Assembly: GCA_964637565.1 (NCBI GenBank)
Contig: CAZWTY010000096.1
Coordinates: 1-16,010 of the forward strand
Direction: 5' to 3'
Origin: DYJE01 sp964637565
GTDB lineage: Bacteria > Desulfobacterota > Desulfobacteria > Desulfobacterales > Desulfolunaceae
DNA length: 16,010 nucleotides
In this document: positions 5,878 through 15,400 of the stretch, piece by piece
How positions within the stretch are numbered: the stretch's first letter is position 1
Layout of the letters: the number at the start of each line of letters is the position of its first letter
The notes under the pieces: generated by a model
Database searches by the model: none
What the model was told of the DNA's origin: nothing
What the model saw: the letters and a program-made list of their open reading frames with translations, nothing else
Position numbers and translations under genes: made by a program

Positions 5878-6659
5878 CACGTAAGCGATATACAACACAA
5901 CTTCAAGCAGGTCTTGGAATGATCGATGAGACGAGGGTCCTGCTTGATCTGTGGAAGCCAGGAATGTCTGCCAATCAACTCCGCCAGGAATCTTTAGAAT
6001 CTGGACGATTTCCTGGCGTTTCAGCGCGTCGCCTACAAAACTTAGTAACAGAATGTTTCGCACCAAGGCTCCTGTCAAATAATGGTAGAACTGCCGAATA
6101 TTTAAAAAACCTCCTCCCGACTATGACTACGAGGGATCTCGAACAAATTTTGCTCATATACACATGTCGTGCGAATGCTATTCTCAAGGATTTCATTTGC
6201 GAGGTTTTCTGGCCTGCCTATTCCTCCGGGAGAGAAGTGATTTCTAATCAAGATGCTCGTGACTTTGTCATCAAATCCAACCAGCAAGGATTGACAGCCA
6301 AGCCATGGTCCGAAGGCACCGTCCGAAGAGTGGCCGGTTATCTCACAGGGGTATGCGCAGATTTTGGGATGTTAGAGCGCGGACAAAAAGTAAACCGTAA
6401 GATTATTCCTTTTCGAACTGAACCCAACGTTGCTATTGTTTTGGCCTACGATCTCCATTTTTCAGGCCTGGGGGACAATGCGGTTGTGGCCCATTCCGAT
6501 TGGGAACTTTTGGGTATGAAGCGTTCCGACGTCATCACCGAATTGAGACGTTTATCTTTGAAAGGTGTGTTTCTTGTACAGTCAGCTGGCGAGGTTGTTC
6601 GTATCGGGTGGCAATGTAAGAATCTGGAGGAGCTTGTTTGTGCCATATCTAAAGGCTAA
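5874..6659 (+). CDS. brxA: BrxA (DUF1819), BREX DNA-binding component
   Basis: A 261-residue protein that opens with the DUF1819 pattern: YTTQLQAGLGMIDETRVLLDLW, then RQESLESGRFPGVSARRLQNLV. BrxA is a conserved core BREX protein; the characterised homologue is a small winged-helix protein that binds DNA, and its exact role in the BREX cycle is unresolved. The length is in the family range. The ATG overlaps the brxE stop by four bases, and the gene's last 20 bases overlap brxB. Later segments WSEGTVRRVAGYLTGVCADFGML and LLGMKRSDVITELRRLSLKG fit the two helix-turn-helix parts. No lesion is seen. Confidence 0.9.
   Translation: MTRKRYTTQLQAGLGMIDETRVLLDLWKPGMSANQLRQESLESGRFPGVSARRLQNLVTECFAPRLLSNNGRTAEYLKNLLPTMTTRDLEQILLIYTCRANAILKDFICEVFWPAYSSGREVISNQDARDFVIKSNQQGLTAKPWSEGTVRRVAGYLTGVCADFGMLERGQKVNRKIIPFRTEPNVAIVLAYDLHFSGLGDNAVVAHSDWELLGMKRSDVITELRRLSLKGVFLVQSAGEVVRIGWQCKNLEELVCAISKG
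6626..6642 (+). promoter_or_regulatory. Ribosome binding site fixing a GTG start for brxB
   Basis: GGAGGAG at 6626-6632, inside the end of brxA, is followed after seven bases by GTG at 6640. This is the best Shine-Dalgarno sequence near the gene and decides the start over the GTG at 6565, which lies far inside brxA without such a site. Confidence 0.8.
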
Positions 6660-7212
6660 TTTCAATGAACTGATAGAGAGGATGCGGCATGGGCGGGATC
6701 TTGGCCAAGCCAGCTTCGAGCCGGTTTACTACCTTGTATTTCCTCCATCTCAAATTCTGGACGTGAAACGCGCATTGCCAGCCTGGACTTCGAGGCTTCG
6801 CAATGAGGGCTGGGATGTGCACGTATTTTCCATTGCGGAACACATCACTTCCATACTTTCAACAGCCGCTCCAAGGAAAATCTGGCTATCGGCTGATCGA
6901 AAAGCTCCCCAGGCATGGAAACGGACCAATGATGCCCTGGCAAATGCGCTGTCACAAGGAGCTCTACTAAAGCGTCTTGAAGCCGAACTCACGAAATTAC
7001 AGGACATCCCGAACGCCTTGATGCTCGTCACTGACCTTGAAGCGCTACATCCTTACATGAGAATCGGTGCGATTGAGAGCCAGCTATACGGAAAGTTTGA
7101 TGTGCCAACCGTCTTCCTCTACCCGGGAGAACGGGCAGGTAAAACACGCCTGAAGTTCATGGGATTCTACCCTGAAGACGGAAATTATCGTTCAGAGCAC
7201 GTTGGGGGATAA
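6640..7212 (+). CDS. brxB: BrxB (DUF1788), BREX core protein
   Basis: With the GTG start at 6640 the product has 190 residues, the normal DUF1788 length. Characteristic segments are the early FNELIERM, then YYLVFPPSQILDVKRALPAW and LRNEGWDVHVFSIAEHI, with ALMLVTDLEALHPYMRIGAIESQL and VPTVFLYPGERAGKTRLKFMGFYPEDGNYR toward the end; the last, with PG and FMGFYPxDGNYRS, is typical of BrxB. BrxB is a core component of unknown activity, thought to be part of the BREX complex with PglZ and PglX. It overlaps brxA by 20 bases and is followed after 16 bases by brxC, so it is within one transcription unit. Confidence 0.9.
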   Translation: MPYLKANFNELIERMRHGRDLGQASFEPVYYLVFPPSQILDVKRALPAWTSRLRNEGWDVHVFSIAEHITSILSTAAPRKIWLSADRKAPQAWKRTNDALANALSQGALLKRLEAELTKLQDIPNALMLVTDLEALHPYMRIGAIESQLYGKFDVPTVFLYPGERAGKTRLKFMGFYPEDGNYRSEHVGG

Positions 7213-7228
7213 ATGAAGGAAATGATCC

Positions 7229-10200
7229 ATGCCAATTCAAATTAAAGAGCTGTTTGATCCGGCCAAAAACATCTACCGGACAATCGAGAAAGTCATCACG
7301 TACAGCGCGTCTCAAGAAGCGCGGCTCAAGGCTGAAATCACCGAATACATCGTTACCGACAGCATCGAAGAGCAGTTCGAAAGGCTGCTGACACGAATGC
7401 AGGCCGCCATGGAGATGGGCGGCGAAAATGAGGTCGGTGTTTGGGTCTCAGGGTTCTATGGCTCGGGTAAAAGTTCATTCACCAAATACCTGGGGCTTGC
7501 CCTTGATGAAAGTGTAGAGATTGAGGGCACGCCGTTTCTCAAGTATCTCCAGGACAGACTCAATAAGTCTCAGACCAGGGCGCAATTGGCGGCGCTGGCC
7601 GGCAGGCATTCAGCAGCGGTGGTTCTTCTTGATCTGGCCAGTGAAATGCTGGCAGGGGCCACCATGGAGGACGTATCGACTGTCCTTTATTATAAGGTAT
7701 TGCAATGGGCTGGTTACTCTCGAAATCTCAAGGTTGCGGCATTTGAGCGGAGACTTCAGAAGGACAGCCGTTATGAAGAGTTTACGAATCGCATTCAGAA
7801 TGAATTGGAGACGCCGTGGAAGGAAGTTCAAAATGATCCACTGGTGATCGACAGTCTGATCCCTGAGATTGCCCATGAGATGTACCCGCAGCTTTTCAAA
7901 TCACCGACGGCTTTCAGTACGGAAACCACCGATTTCGTGAGATTTGAAAATGAGCGCGTTAAAGAAATGCTCGATATTGTTCGCGAGACAACGGGCAAGG
8001 AATTTGTTGTGTTCATCATCGACGAGGTCGGTCAGTACGTCGGTTCACGGCAAAATCTTATCCTTAACCTTGATGGCCTGGCCAAGAATCTGAAAGCCAT
8101 TGGCAAAGGAAATGCATGGATTATCGGTACGGCTCAGCAGACTCTGACAGAGGATGATCCGCGTGCAGCCCTCAACTCTCCCGAGCTGTATAAACTCAAA
8201 GACCGCTTTCCCATTCAAATTGACCTTGAATCCAGCGATATCAAGGAAATTTGCTATCGCCGCCTCCTCGGCAAATCTCCAGGCGGCCAGAAAGAACTCG
8301 AAGGGCTTTTTGATAAGTTTGGCCAGGCTTTACGCCACAATACCAAACTGCAGGACGCCCGCTATTACGATTCAGATTTCGACAAAACAACATTCGTCAA
8401 CCTGTATCCCTTCTTACCCGCCCATTTCGACATCCTGTTGCACCTCTTGGGTGCGCTGGCCAAGTCCACCGGCGGTATCGGCCTACGCTCAGCCATCAAG
8501 GTGATTCAGGACATTCTGGTTGAAGGCACCGGGGGCCAGGAACCCACGGCCAACAGGCCCGTTGGCTGGTTGGCAACAACGGTTACAATTTACGATTCCC
8601 TCGAAAAAGATATTCGCCGTGCGTTTCCCTCCATCCATAAGGCTGTCGGAAAAGTGATAACACACCGGGAATTTGCATCTGGCATTCACCAAGATGTAGC
8701 CAAGACTGTCGCCGTTTTGCAGGTATTAGGGAATATGCCGGTGACACCGCAAAATGTGAGCAATCTGATGCATCCTTCCATCGATGCGCCGTCATGCCGT
8801 GATCAAGTTGAAATTGCGATCAGGGATCTGATTTCAGACTCGTTTGTGCCCTTCGGAGAAAAGGATGGCAACCTTTGTTTCTTTAGTGAAAAGCTGAATG
8901 ATATCGACCAGGAGCGAGCCCAGATCCCTTTGCGGACGATCGAGACACGGCGCATTCATAACGAAGCGCTCCGTGACGCTTTCAGCCCTCTGCCTTCGAC
9001 TCGACTGCACGGTTCACTGGTTGTTACCACAGGCCTCAAAGCCATGGCGGGTTCGATGGTGTCACCTCTTGCAGGAGAACGGGAAACCATCCAGACGATT
9101 GTGGAATTTGTCGATCCCAAAGACTATGACACAGCCCGAACCCGGCTTATTGAAGAATCCCGCCAGCGCAGTGCCCAAAACATTGTCTATCTGCTTGGCA
9201 GAACATCATCGGAGATCGATGACAAGATCGCTGAAATTTATCGGTGCCGAGAAATCCATCAGCGCTATCGCAACGACCCGGACACCGAAGTCAAAGAGTA
9301 CTGCGCAGCCCAGACCGACCGCGCCACCAAGTTGACCGGCGAGCTTGAACATTTGCTGAAACGCTGCTTGTCTCAGGGGTCCTTTATTTTTCGTGGTCAA
9401 ACAACAGCTGTCGATAGTGTAGATCCGGATGTGATCGACGCCACCAAAAAGCATCTTGGCGATGTCGCTGATCAAGTGTTCGACCGTTATGCCGAAGCCC
9501 CTGTCCGGGCTGAAACATCGTTGGCTGAAAAGTTTCTCCGGGTTGGCAACCTCAAGGCCGTCAATTCAGCGATTGATCCTTTGGAACTCGTTCAAGTTTC
9601 GAGAGGAACACCCCATATAAAAACCGACCACAAGGCGCTGGTCAGCATCCGCGATTACATAGACCGTTTGGGTACCGTTGAAGGAAAACGGATGCTCGAG
9701 CACTTTTCCGATGCGCCCTTTGGCTGGTCTCAGGATACCTTGCGTTACCTCGTTGCCGCCATGCTGGTTGCCGGAGAAATTAAAATAAAGGTCTCCGGCC
9801 GAGAGGTGACAGTCAATGGGCAACAGGCCATCGACGCGCTCCGTACCAATAATTCGTTTAAAACCGTCGGCGTATCGCTGCGCGACGAGCGGCCCTCAAA
9901 CGAAGTTCTGGCCCGGGCTGCCATGCGTTTAACAGATCTGGTTGGCGATGCGGTTATTCCTTTAGAAGACGAAATCAGCAAGACCGCGACAAAGCAATTT
10001 CCCAAATTTCAGCATCAGTTCGGACCTTTGGCGGAAAAATTGGATACCCTGGGTCTTCCGGGTGGCGATATGGTTCGCTCCCTTAACCAGGAACTGGCGG
10101 ATGTGTTGTTGACAGACGCATCCGACGCACCGCAACGGCTGGGAAGCGAAGAGTCCCCTCTCTATGACGGGTTGAAGTGGGCCACCGAGGTCGACCGGAC

Positions 10201-10873
10201 ACTGAAGAATGGCCTCGCGCAAACCGTGCGGGAACTCCAGCAGCATCGTCACGATATTGAAGCCCTGCCTGATACGGGAGTTCCCGGGAGGCTCCGACAG
10301 GATTTGGCAGAGGAGCTTGAACAGATGTCACAACGTCTTGGCTATGAAAATTTTCATACCCATGTTCCAGATCTGAACTCGATGTTGACCTCTATCAAGG
10401 CTCGCACCAGGGACACTACAAATGCCATGGCCTTGGAGCAAGAACAACGGTTGAAGAGCACTGAGAAGGAATTGCAGAAACTTCCCGGCTGGGTTGAACT
10501 GAGCCAGGACGAACGTTCAGCTGTGCTTGCCCAGGTTGATGACCTTACTTTGAAGGTGCAGGAAGATCTCAAGGGTCTGAAAATGCTTCTCTCGCATGAA
10601 TATGTCATCCATTCACAACTTCAGGATATCCGGCGAAGAATCGAAAATGTTGCGGCCCAGCGGATTCAGGAAAGAGAAAATGAAAAGCGTGAGCGCGCTC
10701 GTGCCGAAGGCGTTTGGACCAGGAAGGTTGCAATCCCATCCCGTATCCAATCGATCGACACCCTCAACTCCTTGCTCAAATCCTTGGAGTCTTTAAGGTC
10801 AGAGGTTCTCAAGCATGACAAAGTGGATATCGCGTTGGTGCTGGATGCGGTATCGCAGACTGGGGAGGAATAG
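7229..10873 (+). CDS. brxC: BrxC, BREX P-loop ATPase
   Basis: A 1214-residue protein, the usual size for BrxC, the large ATPase of BREX systems. The opening (IKELFDPAKNIYRTIEKVITYS) is typical. Walker A is GFYGSGKS at residues 75-82; Walker B is VVFIIDE with D265 and E266, followed by VGQYVG. Motifs PFLPAHFDILLHLLGAL and GGIGLRSAIKVIQD near residues 390-430 belong to the AAA+ module as found in the family. The rest is long helical sequence with charged, coiled-coil-like stretches near the C-terminus (EQRLKSTEKELQKL, RIQERENEKRERARAEG). BrxC is needed for defence and, in studied systems, for methylation. AAGGA eight bases before the ATG supports the start. A gap of only two bases separates its stop from the next gene. 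No lesion is visible. Confidence 0.93.
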   Translation: MPIQIKELFDPAKNIYRTIEKVITYSASQEARLKAEITEYIVTDSIEEQFERLLTRMQAAMEMGGENEVGVWVSGFYGSGKSSFTKYLGLALDESVEIEGTPFLKYLQDRLNKSQTRAQLAALAGRHSAAVVLLDLASEMLAGATMEDVSTVLYYKVLQWAGYSRNLKVAAFERRLQKDSRYEEFTNRIQNELETPWKEVQNDPLVIDSLIPEIAHEMYPQLFKSPTAFSTETTDFVRFENERVKEMLDIVRETTGKEFVVFIIDEVGQYVGSRQNLILNLDGLAKNLKAIGKGNAWIIGTAQQTLTEDDPRAALNSPELYKLKDRFPIQIDLESSDIKEICYRRLLGKSPGGQKELEGLFDKFGQALRHNTKLQDARYYDSDFDKTTFVNLYPFLPAHFDILLHLLGALAKSTGGIGLRSAIKVIQDILVEGTGGQEPTANRPVGWLATTVTIYDSLEKDIRRAFPSIHKAVGKVITHREFASGIHQDVAKTVAVLQVLGNMPVTPQNVSNLMHPSIDAPSCRDQVEIAIRDLISDSFVPFGEKDGNLCFFSEKLNDIDQERAQIPLRTIETRRIHNEALRDAFSPLPSTRLHGSLVVTTGLKAMAGSMVSPLAGERETIQTIVEFVDPKDYDTARTRLIEESRQRSAQNIVYLLGRTSSEIDDKIAEIYRCREIHQRYRNDPDTEVKEYCAAQTDRATKLTGELEHLLKRCLSQGSFIFRGQTTAVDSVDPDVIDATKKHLGDVADQVFDRYAEAPVRAETSLAEKFLRVGNLKAVNSAIDPLELVQVSRGTPHIKTDHKALVSIRDYIDRLGTVEGKRMLEHFSDAPFGWSQDTLRYLVAAMLVAGEIKIKVSGREVTVNGQQAIDALRTNNSFKTVGVSLRDERPSNEVLARAAMRLTDLVGDAVIPLEDEISKTATKQFPKFQHQFGPLAEKLDTLGLPGGDMVRSLNQELADVLLTDASDAPQRLGSEESPLYDGLKWATEVDRTLKNGLAQTVRELQQHRHDIEALPDTGVPGRLRQDLAEELEQMSQRLGYENFHTHVPDLNSMLTSIKARTRDTTNAMALEQEQRLKSTEKELQKLPGWVELSQDERSAVLAQVDDLTLKVQEDLKGLKMLLSHEYVIHSQLQDIRRRIENVAAQRIQERENEKRERARAEGVWTRKVAIPSRIQSIDTLNSLLKSLESLRSEVLKHDKVDIALVLDAVSQTGEE

Positions 10874-10875
10874 CC

Positions 10876-11913
10876 ATGATCACATCGTTGACAGTCAATC
10901 ATTTTACGGCGTTCTCCAAAGCAAATATCGAATTATCCCCTGGGTTGAACGTGTTCATCGGTAAGAACAGCACCGGTAAGTCACACCTGCTCAAGCTGAT
11001 GTATGCACTCTGCGCGGCCAAGTCTGCACCTTCATCACTGAATGACGACAACCTTTCCGATCTGTTGACAAGGAAGCTCTTTGGCATTTTCAAGCCCGAA
11101 AAAAAGATCGGCCGTCTGTGTCGAGAGGGACAACCGAAATCTGATGTGAGTGCATTATTCGGCTCCAGCATCTCAATTTCATTCGCTTTTTCTTTCGACA
11201 TGCAAGACGTCGTCGTCACAAATGAGGACGGATTTTCAAAGTACAGATTGATTCCCGTGTTTTTGCCACCCAAGGAAATGCTGAGTTCATTCCCTGGCTT
11301 TTCCAGTCTCTATCTTCAAAGGGAGATAGCCACCGACGAAACCTATTTTGACCTTTGCCAGGCATTGGAAACGCCACCGCTTCGCGATAATCCCAGCGAG
11401 GTCCAGGCCGCGGTTCTGAACAAACTGGAATCTGCCTGCGGTGGAGAGTTCGTTCTGATGAAACAGAAACAGTTCTACTTCAAGCCCAAGATTGGCCAGA
11501 TTCTTGAGGTGGATTTGACGGCCGAAGGTTATCGAAAGCTCGGTATGCTGCAAAGACTCGTGCAAAATGGCCGAATAAACCCGGGCATATCCGGTCCGCT
11601 GTTTTGGGATGAACCTGAAGCCAACCTGAATCCTTCCATGATGAAGCTACTGGTCGATTCATTGATGACCATGTGCCGGGCCGGGCAGCAGGTCATCTTG
11701 TCCACCCACGATTACGTCACCCTCAAGTGGATCGACTTGCTGAAACAAGATGGCGACCAAGTGCGGTTTCATGCGCTGTACTCAGGAGAGGATGGCGTTG
11801 TCATCCATAGCACCGATGACTATGACCGCATTGAACCCAATGCCATCGACGATGCCTATGCGGAACTGGTTGACGCGGATATTCGTCGGTCTATGGGAGG
11901 ATTGGGCCAGTGA
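10876..11913 (+). CDS. ABC/OLD-like AAA ATPase nested in the BREX operon
   Basis: A 345-residue ATPase of the AAA_15/AAA_21 (OLD/RecF/SMC-like) group. It opens with ITSLTVNHFTAFSKANIELSPGLNVFIGKNSTGKS, where GKNSTGKS (29-36) is Walker A. Walker B is PLFWDEPEANLNP with D245 and E246 and the D-loop after it; H278 in STHDYV is the H-loop. Between them is a short lid region and no Toprim domain, so it is not a full OLD nuclease. GGAGGA before the ATG and a two-base gap from brxC show co-expression with BREX; its stop overlaps the next gene's GTG (GTGA). It is not a standard type 6 BREX component. Such ATPases usually act with an effector encoded next door, here the small putative nuclease. It is shorter than PARIS AriA as I recall it, and its partner differs. 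The specific function is unknown. Confidence 0.85.
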   Translation: MITSLTVNHFTAFSKANIELSPGLNVFIGKNSTGKSHLLKLMYALCAAKSAPSSLNDDNLSDLLTRKLFGIFKPEKKIGRLCREGQPKSDVSALFGSSISISFAFSFDMQDVVVTNEDGFSKYRLIPVFLPPKEMLSSFPGFSSLYLQREIATDETYFDLCQALETPPLRDNPSEVQAAVLNKLESACGGEFVLMKQKQFYFKPKIGQILEVDLTAEGYRKLGMLQRLVQNGRINPGISGPLFWDEPEANLNPSMMKLLVDSLMTMCRAGQQVILSTHDYVTLKWIDLLKQDGDQVRFHALYSGEDGVVIHSTDDYDRIEPNAIDDAYAELVDADIRRSMGGLGQ

Positions 11914-12398
11914 AAATTCCTTGTGATGGTTTTGAGTTCGAGTTCCCTGATGCCGTCGATGGCTTTATTTTTGATCAGCAGGACGCTTCCCATCCTGATT
12001 TCCATGGGCTTTCCCACGCTATGAAAGCTGTTGACATGATCGTTGAGCTGGAAGAATGCTATTTGTTCATCGAGGTCAAGGACTTCAGAAACGATGATAA
12101 CCTGAAGAGCGGTGATGGATTCAAAACGCTCAAGAGCGTATTGAAATATAAATTCAGAGATAGTTTTGTGTATCGATGGGCCGAGGAGATGACCGAAAAA
12201 CCGATTCGTTATCTGTGTCTCCTTTCCCTCGATGATGCCCTGACAACCAGACTTTCAAAAGACCTCAAACATGAATTGCCCTGCGGACAACCGGTTAAAC
12301 GATGGAATCGTAATCTGGCAAAATCATGCGTTGTCCTCAATATAGAGGCCTGGAACCGGAATTTCCCCAAGTGGCCGGTGCGCCGTAGCACAAATTGA
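11910..12398 (+). CDS. Putative PD-(D/E)xK nuclease, partner of the ATPase
   Basis: A 162-residue protein that I cannot assign to a named family. Residues 40-60 read AVDMIVELEECYLFIEVKDFR: an Asp at the start of one hydrophobic strand (D42), then the strand YLFIEVK with E55 and K57. D-x12-E-x-K across two strands is the core of PD-(D/E)xK nucleases, so a nuclease is a reasonable inference, not a certainty. The later strand YLCLLSLDD and a basic C-terminus (WPVRRS) fit the fold loosely. The GTG start overlaps the ATPase stop (GTGA, 11910-11913), with GGGAGG nine bases upstream, so the two are translationally coupled and probably work together. It is 21 bases from pglX. It could instead be a non-catalytic binding partner if the motif is fortuitous. 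Confidence 0.6.
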   Translation: MKIPCDGFEFEFPDAVDGFIFDQQDASHPDFHGLSHAMKAVDMIVELEECYLFIEVKDFRNDDNLKSGDGFKTLKSVLKYKFRDSFVYRWAEEMTEKPIRYLCLLSLDDALTTRLSKDLKHELPCGQPVKRWNRNLAKSCVVLNIEAWNRNFPKWPVRRSTN

Positions 12399-12419
12399 TA
12401 CCAGGAGAGAGCTGACAAC

Positions 12420-15400
12420 ATGGCCTTTGATCAAACAACCCGAAACCGGCTTGCCCGTTTTGTCAGTGAGACCCGCTCGCGGCTGGCGGAGGAGTTCACC
12501 CGCCAATTGCAGAACGACTACGGGCTCGACCCCAATAGCGGTGACGTGACCGACCTGGCCCGGCTTGAACATCTGGACGATGCCCGGCGCGAGACGGCCC
12601 GCCTGCTCCGCGACACCATGGAGCACTATCTCGCTTCTGCCGATACCTCTACGCCCGCCAAGGCAAAAAAGTCGCGCCAGGATGTTCTTGACCGCATCGT
12701 CCGGGAGCAGGCTTTCACCATTCTCAATCGCCTCTGTGCTCTGCGAATGGCTGAAGCGAGGGGGCTGCTGATCGAGTCCATCGCCAAAGGCTACCAGTCC
12801 AAAGGGTTCCAGCTCTATCAGCGCCTGGCGGGCACCGCACTGGGAGAAACCGGGGCCTGTTACCGTCTGTTTATCTTCAGTGTTTTTGATGAGTTTGCCG
12901 TTGATCTGCCGGTTCTTTTTGATCGCTTCAGCCCTCAAGGGCGTCTGTTCCCCCGCGAGGCGGCACTGCTCAATGTGCTGCAGGAGATCAACCACCCGGA
13001 TATAGACCCGCTCTGGGCCGAAGACGAGACTATTGGTTGGATTTACCAGTATTTCAATCAGAAGGCTGAGCGTGATGCCATGCGCAAAGCATCGAGGTCT
13101 CCAAGAAACTCAAGGGAGATGGCTGTCCGCAATCAGTTTTTTACGCCACGTTATGTGGTCGAGTTTCTGACGGATAATACTCTCGGCCGCTTATGGTACG
13201 AAATGACCCAGGGGAACACCGCCCTAAAGGACTTTTGCCACTACCTGGTATGCCGTCCCACAGAGATTTTTTTGGCCGAAGGTGAACAGGTTCCAAAGCA
13301 GGATAAGACTGTCGAGGGGCTTTCCCAAGAGGAACTTCTCAAGCAACCGGTTCACATTCCACACCACAAACTTAAAGACCCCCGTGACATCAAGATGCTT
13401 GATCCTGCCTGTGGCTCGATGCATTTCGGTCTTTATGCCTTCGATCTTTTTGAGCGTATTTACGACGATGCCTGGGATATTGAAGCGCAGCTTGGTGCAG
13501 ATGGTTTTGTCCGGACCGAGGGGCTCAAGCCACTCCATGAATCCTACAGTGACAAGGACGCCTTTCTGCGTGATGTGCCGCGCCTGATTATTGAGCGCAA
13601 CATTCACGGCATCGATATCGATCCTCGCGCAGTCCAGATCGCCGGGCTGTCACTCTGGTTGCGGGCACAGAAGTCTTGGCAGACGCGGAACGTCAAAGCT
13701 CTGGAAAGGCCCCAGATTCAACGCTCCAACATAGTTTGCGCCGAGCCCATGCCCGGTGAGGCCGATATGCTGAACGAGTTTACCGATCAGCTTCAACCTC
13801 GGGTATTGGGTCAGCTCGTAACAATGGTCTTTGAGCGTATGGCGCTTGCGGGTGAAGCTGGGTCTCTACTCAAAATCGAGGAAGAGATCAAAGGTGCTGT
13901 CGCAGAAGCCGTGCAGCAGTGGCAAAAAGGTCCAAAGCCTGAGCAGCAGCTCCTTTTCCCCGGGATGGAAGCCTCGCAGCCGAAGCAACAGGAGCTGAGG
14001 TTTGATGTCACGGGGATTACCGACAAGCGGTTTTGGGAGCAAGCAGAAGATCGAATTCTGGATGCTCTGAAAAAATATGCGGAACTTGCGGAAAACGGCC
14101 ACGCAACGCGCCGCAGATTGTTCGCGAAAGACACAGCCAGGGGATTCGCCTTCATCGATCTGTGTCGTAATCGGTACGATGCAATCCTGATGAACCCGCC
14201 TTTCGGAGCATCAAGTCGGGAATCGAAAGAATATATCGATGACCGTTACCCAAAATCCAAAGGAGATGTCCTCGCCAATTTCATCGAACGCACCTTGCAA
14301 CTCAGTACGAGTCAAGGGCGGGTCGGAGCAATCTCAAGTCGAACCCCATTCTTCTTGGGTTCATTTGACAACTTGAGAACCGAGGTTCTTGGTAAAGACG
14401 GTCACGTTCGCCTGTTGGCCGATTTGGGTGATGGCGTACTTGAGGCAATGGTGGAGACGGCGATCTATGTCATTACCAAACATCGACGAGGCGAATCAGA
14501 ATCCCTGTTCTTCAGATTGCTTATCGATACAGAGAAAGGTGAATCCCTGCAAGAGCTTAAAGAAGAGTGTCTCTGCGGGAAGGTATCGAGCAGGGCTTTC
14601 GTCATAAACCCCAAGCATTTTGAAATCCTGAGAGGAAACCCATACGCCTATTGGGTTTCAAAATCCACGATTGAAACTGTCGGTGCCCATGATTGTATTG
14701 AAGGAAATAAAGCGGCAATACGCGTTGGAATGCAAACAGGGGACGACTTTAGGTTTCTGAGAACCCTTTGGGAAATATCACCAAGGCTTGTGTCACCGTC
14801 TCCATCACCACCTGATAACAGGCAAACGGTAAGACAACAATGCCTGATGGAGCTTAGTTCTGACAGAGCATGGGTTCCTTTTTCTAAAACTGAAACTGCA
14901 TCTCCCTGGTATTCGCCCATTACTTTGGCTGCCAAGTGGTTGGCCAACGGATACGAGTTGAGGAATTTCACCAACGATGCTGGCAAGCTTCGCTCCGCCC
15001 TTAGAAGCGAACAAGAGTATTTCAAGCCAGGCTTCAGCTACATGCTTCGCTCGACGCGACTGGTTCCTTACTTGGTTCCATCAGGTGTCATGCCCACGGC
15101 AGGCAGGGCACAGATATTCCCAGACAAAGGTGAGGAGTATGCCGTGCTTGGTATCTGCGCCTCCAATGTGGGAAGCGCCGTTGCGAGGTTTAGTGGGGAA
15201 ATGTTTGCTCGGCCGAAATTCCAGGCCAGCATGGTCCAAGGACTGCCCGCGTGCGAATTCCCCCAAGAAACCTTGGCGACTATCAAAGACCATGTTGATG
15301 CTGAAGTGAACAAACGCCGTGCCGTGGTGCAGCGCTATGAGCCGTATCAGGAGTTTTTACTTCCGGCCTGGATTCACTCGGGAGAGGGCGGGGAAACAGC

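Noticed and set aside
6565..6639. Upstream GTG start for brxB at 6565
   Set aside because: It would overlap brxA by 95 bases without a Shine-Dalgarno sequence and add residues not typical of DUF1788; GTG at 6640 has GGAGGAG at ideal spacing.
10876..12398. The pair as a canonical PARIS system
   Set aside because: The partner is 162 residues with a PD-(D/E)xK-like motif, with no sign of the DUF4435 Toprim nuclease AriB, and the ATPase is shorter than AriA as I recall it.
12324..12995. 223-codon minus-strand frame opposite the start of pglX
   Set aside because: It overlaps two well-supported + strand genes and shows no domain of its own.
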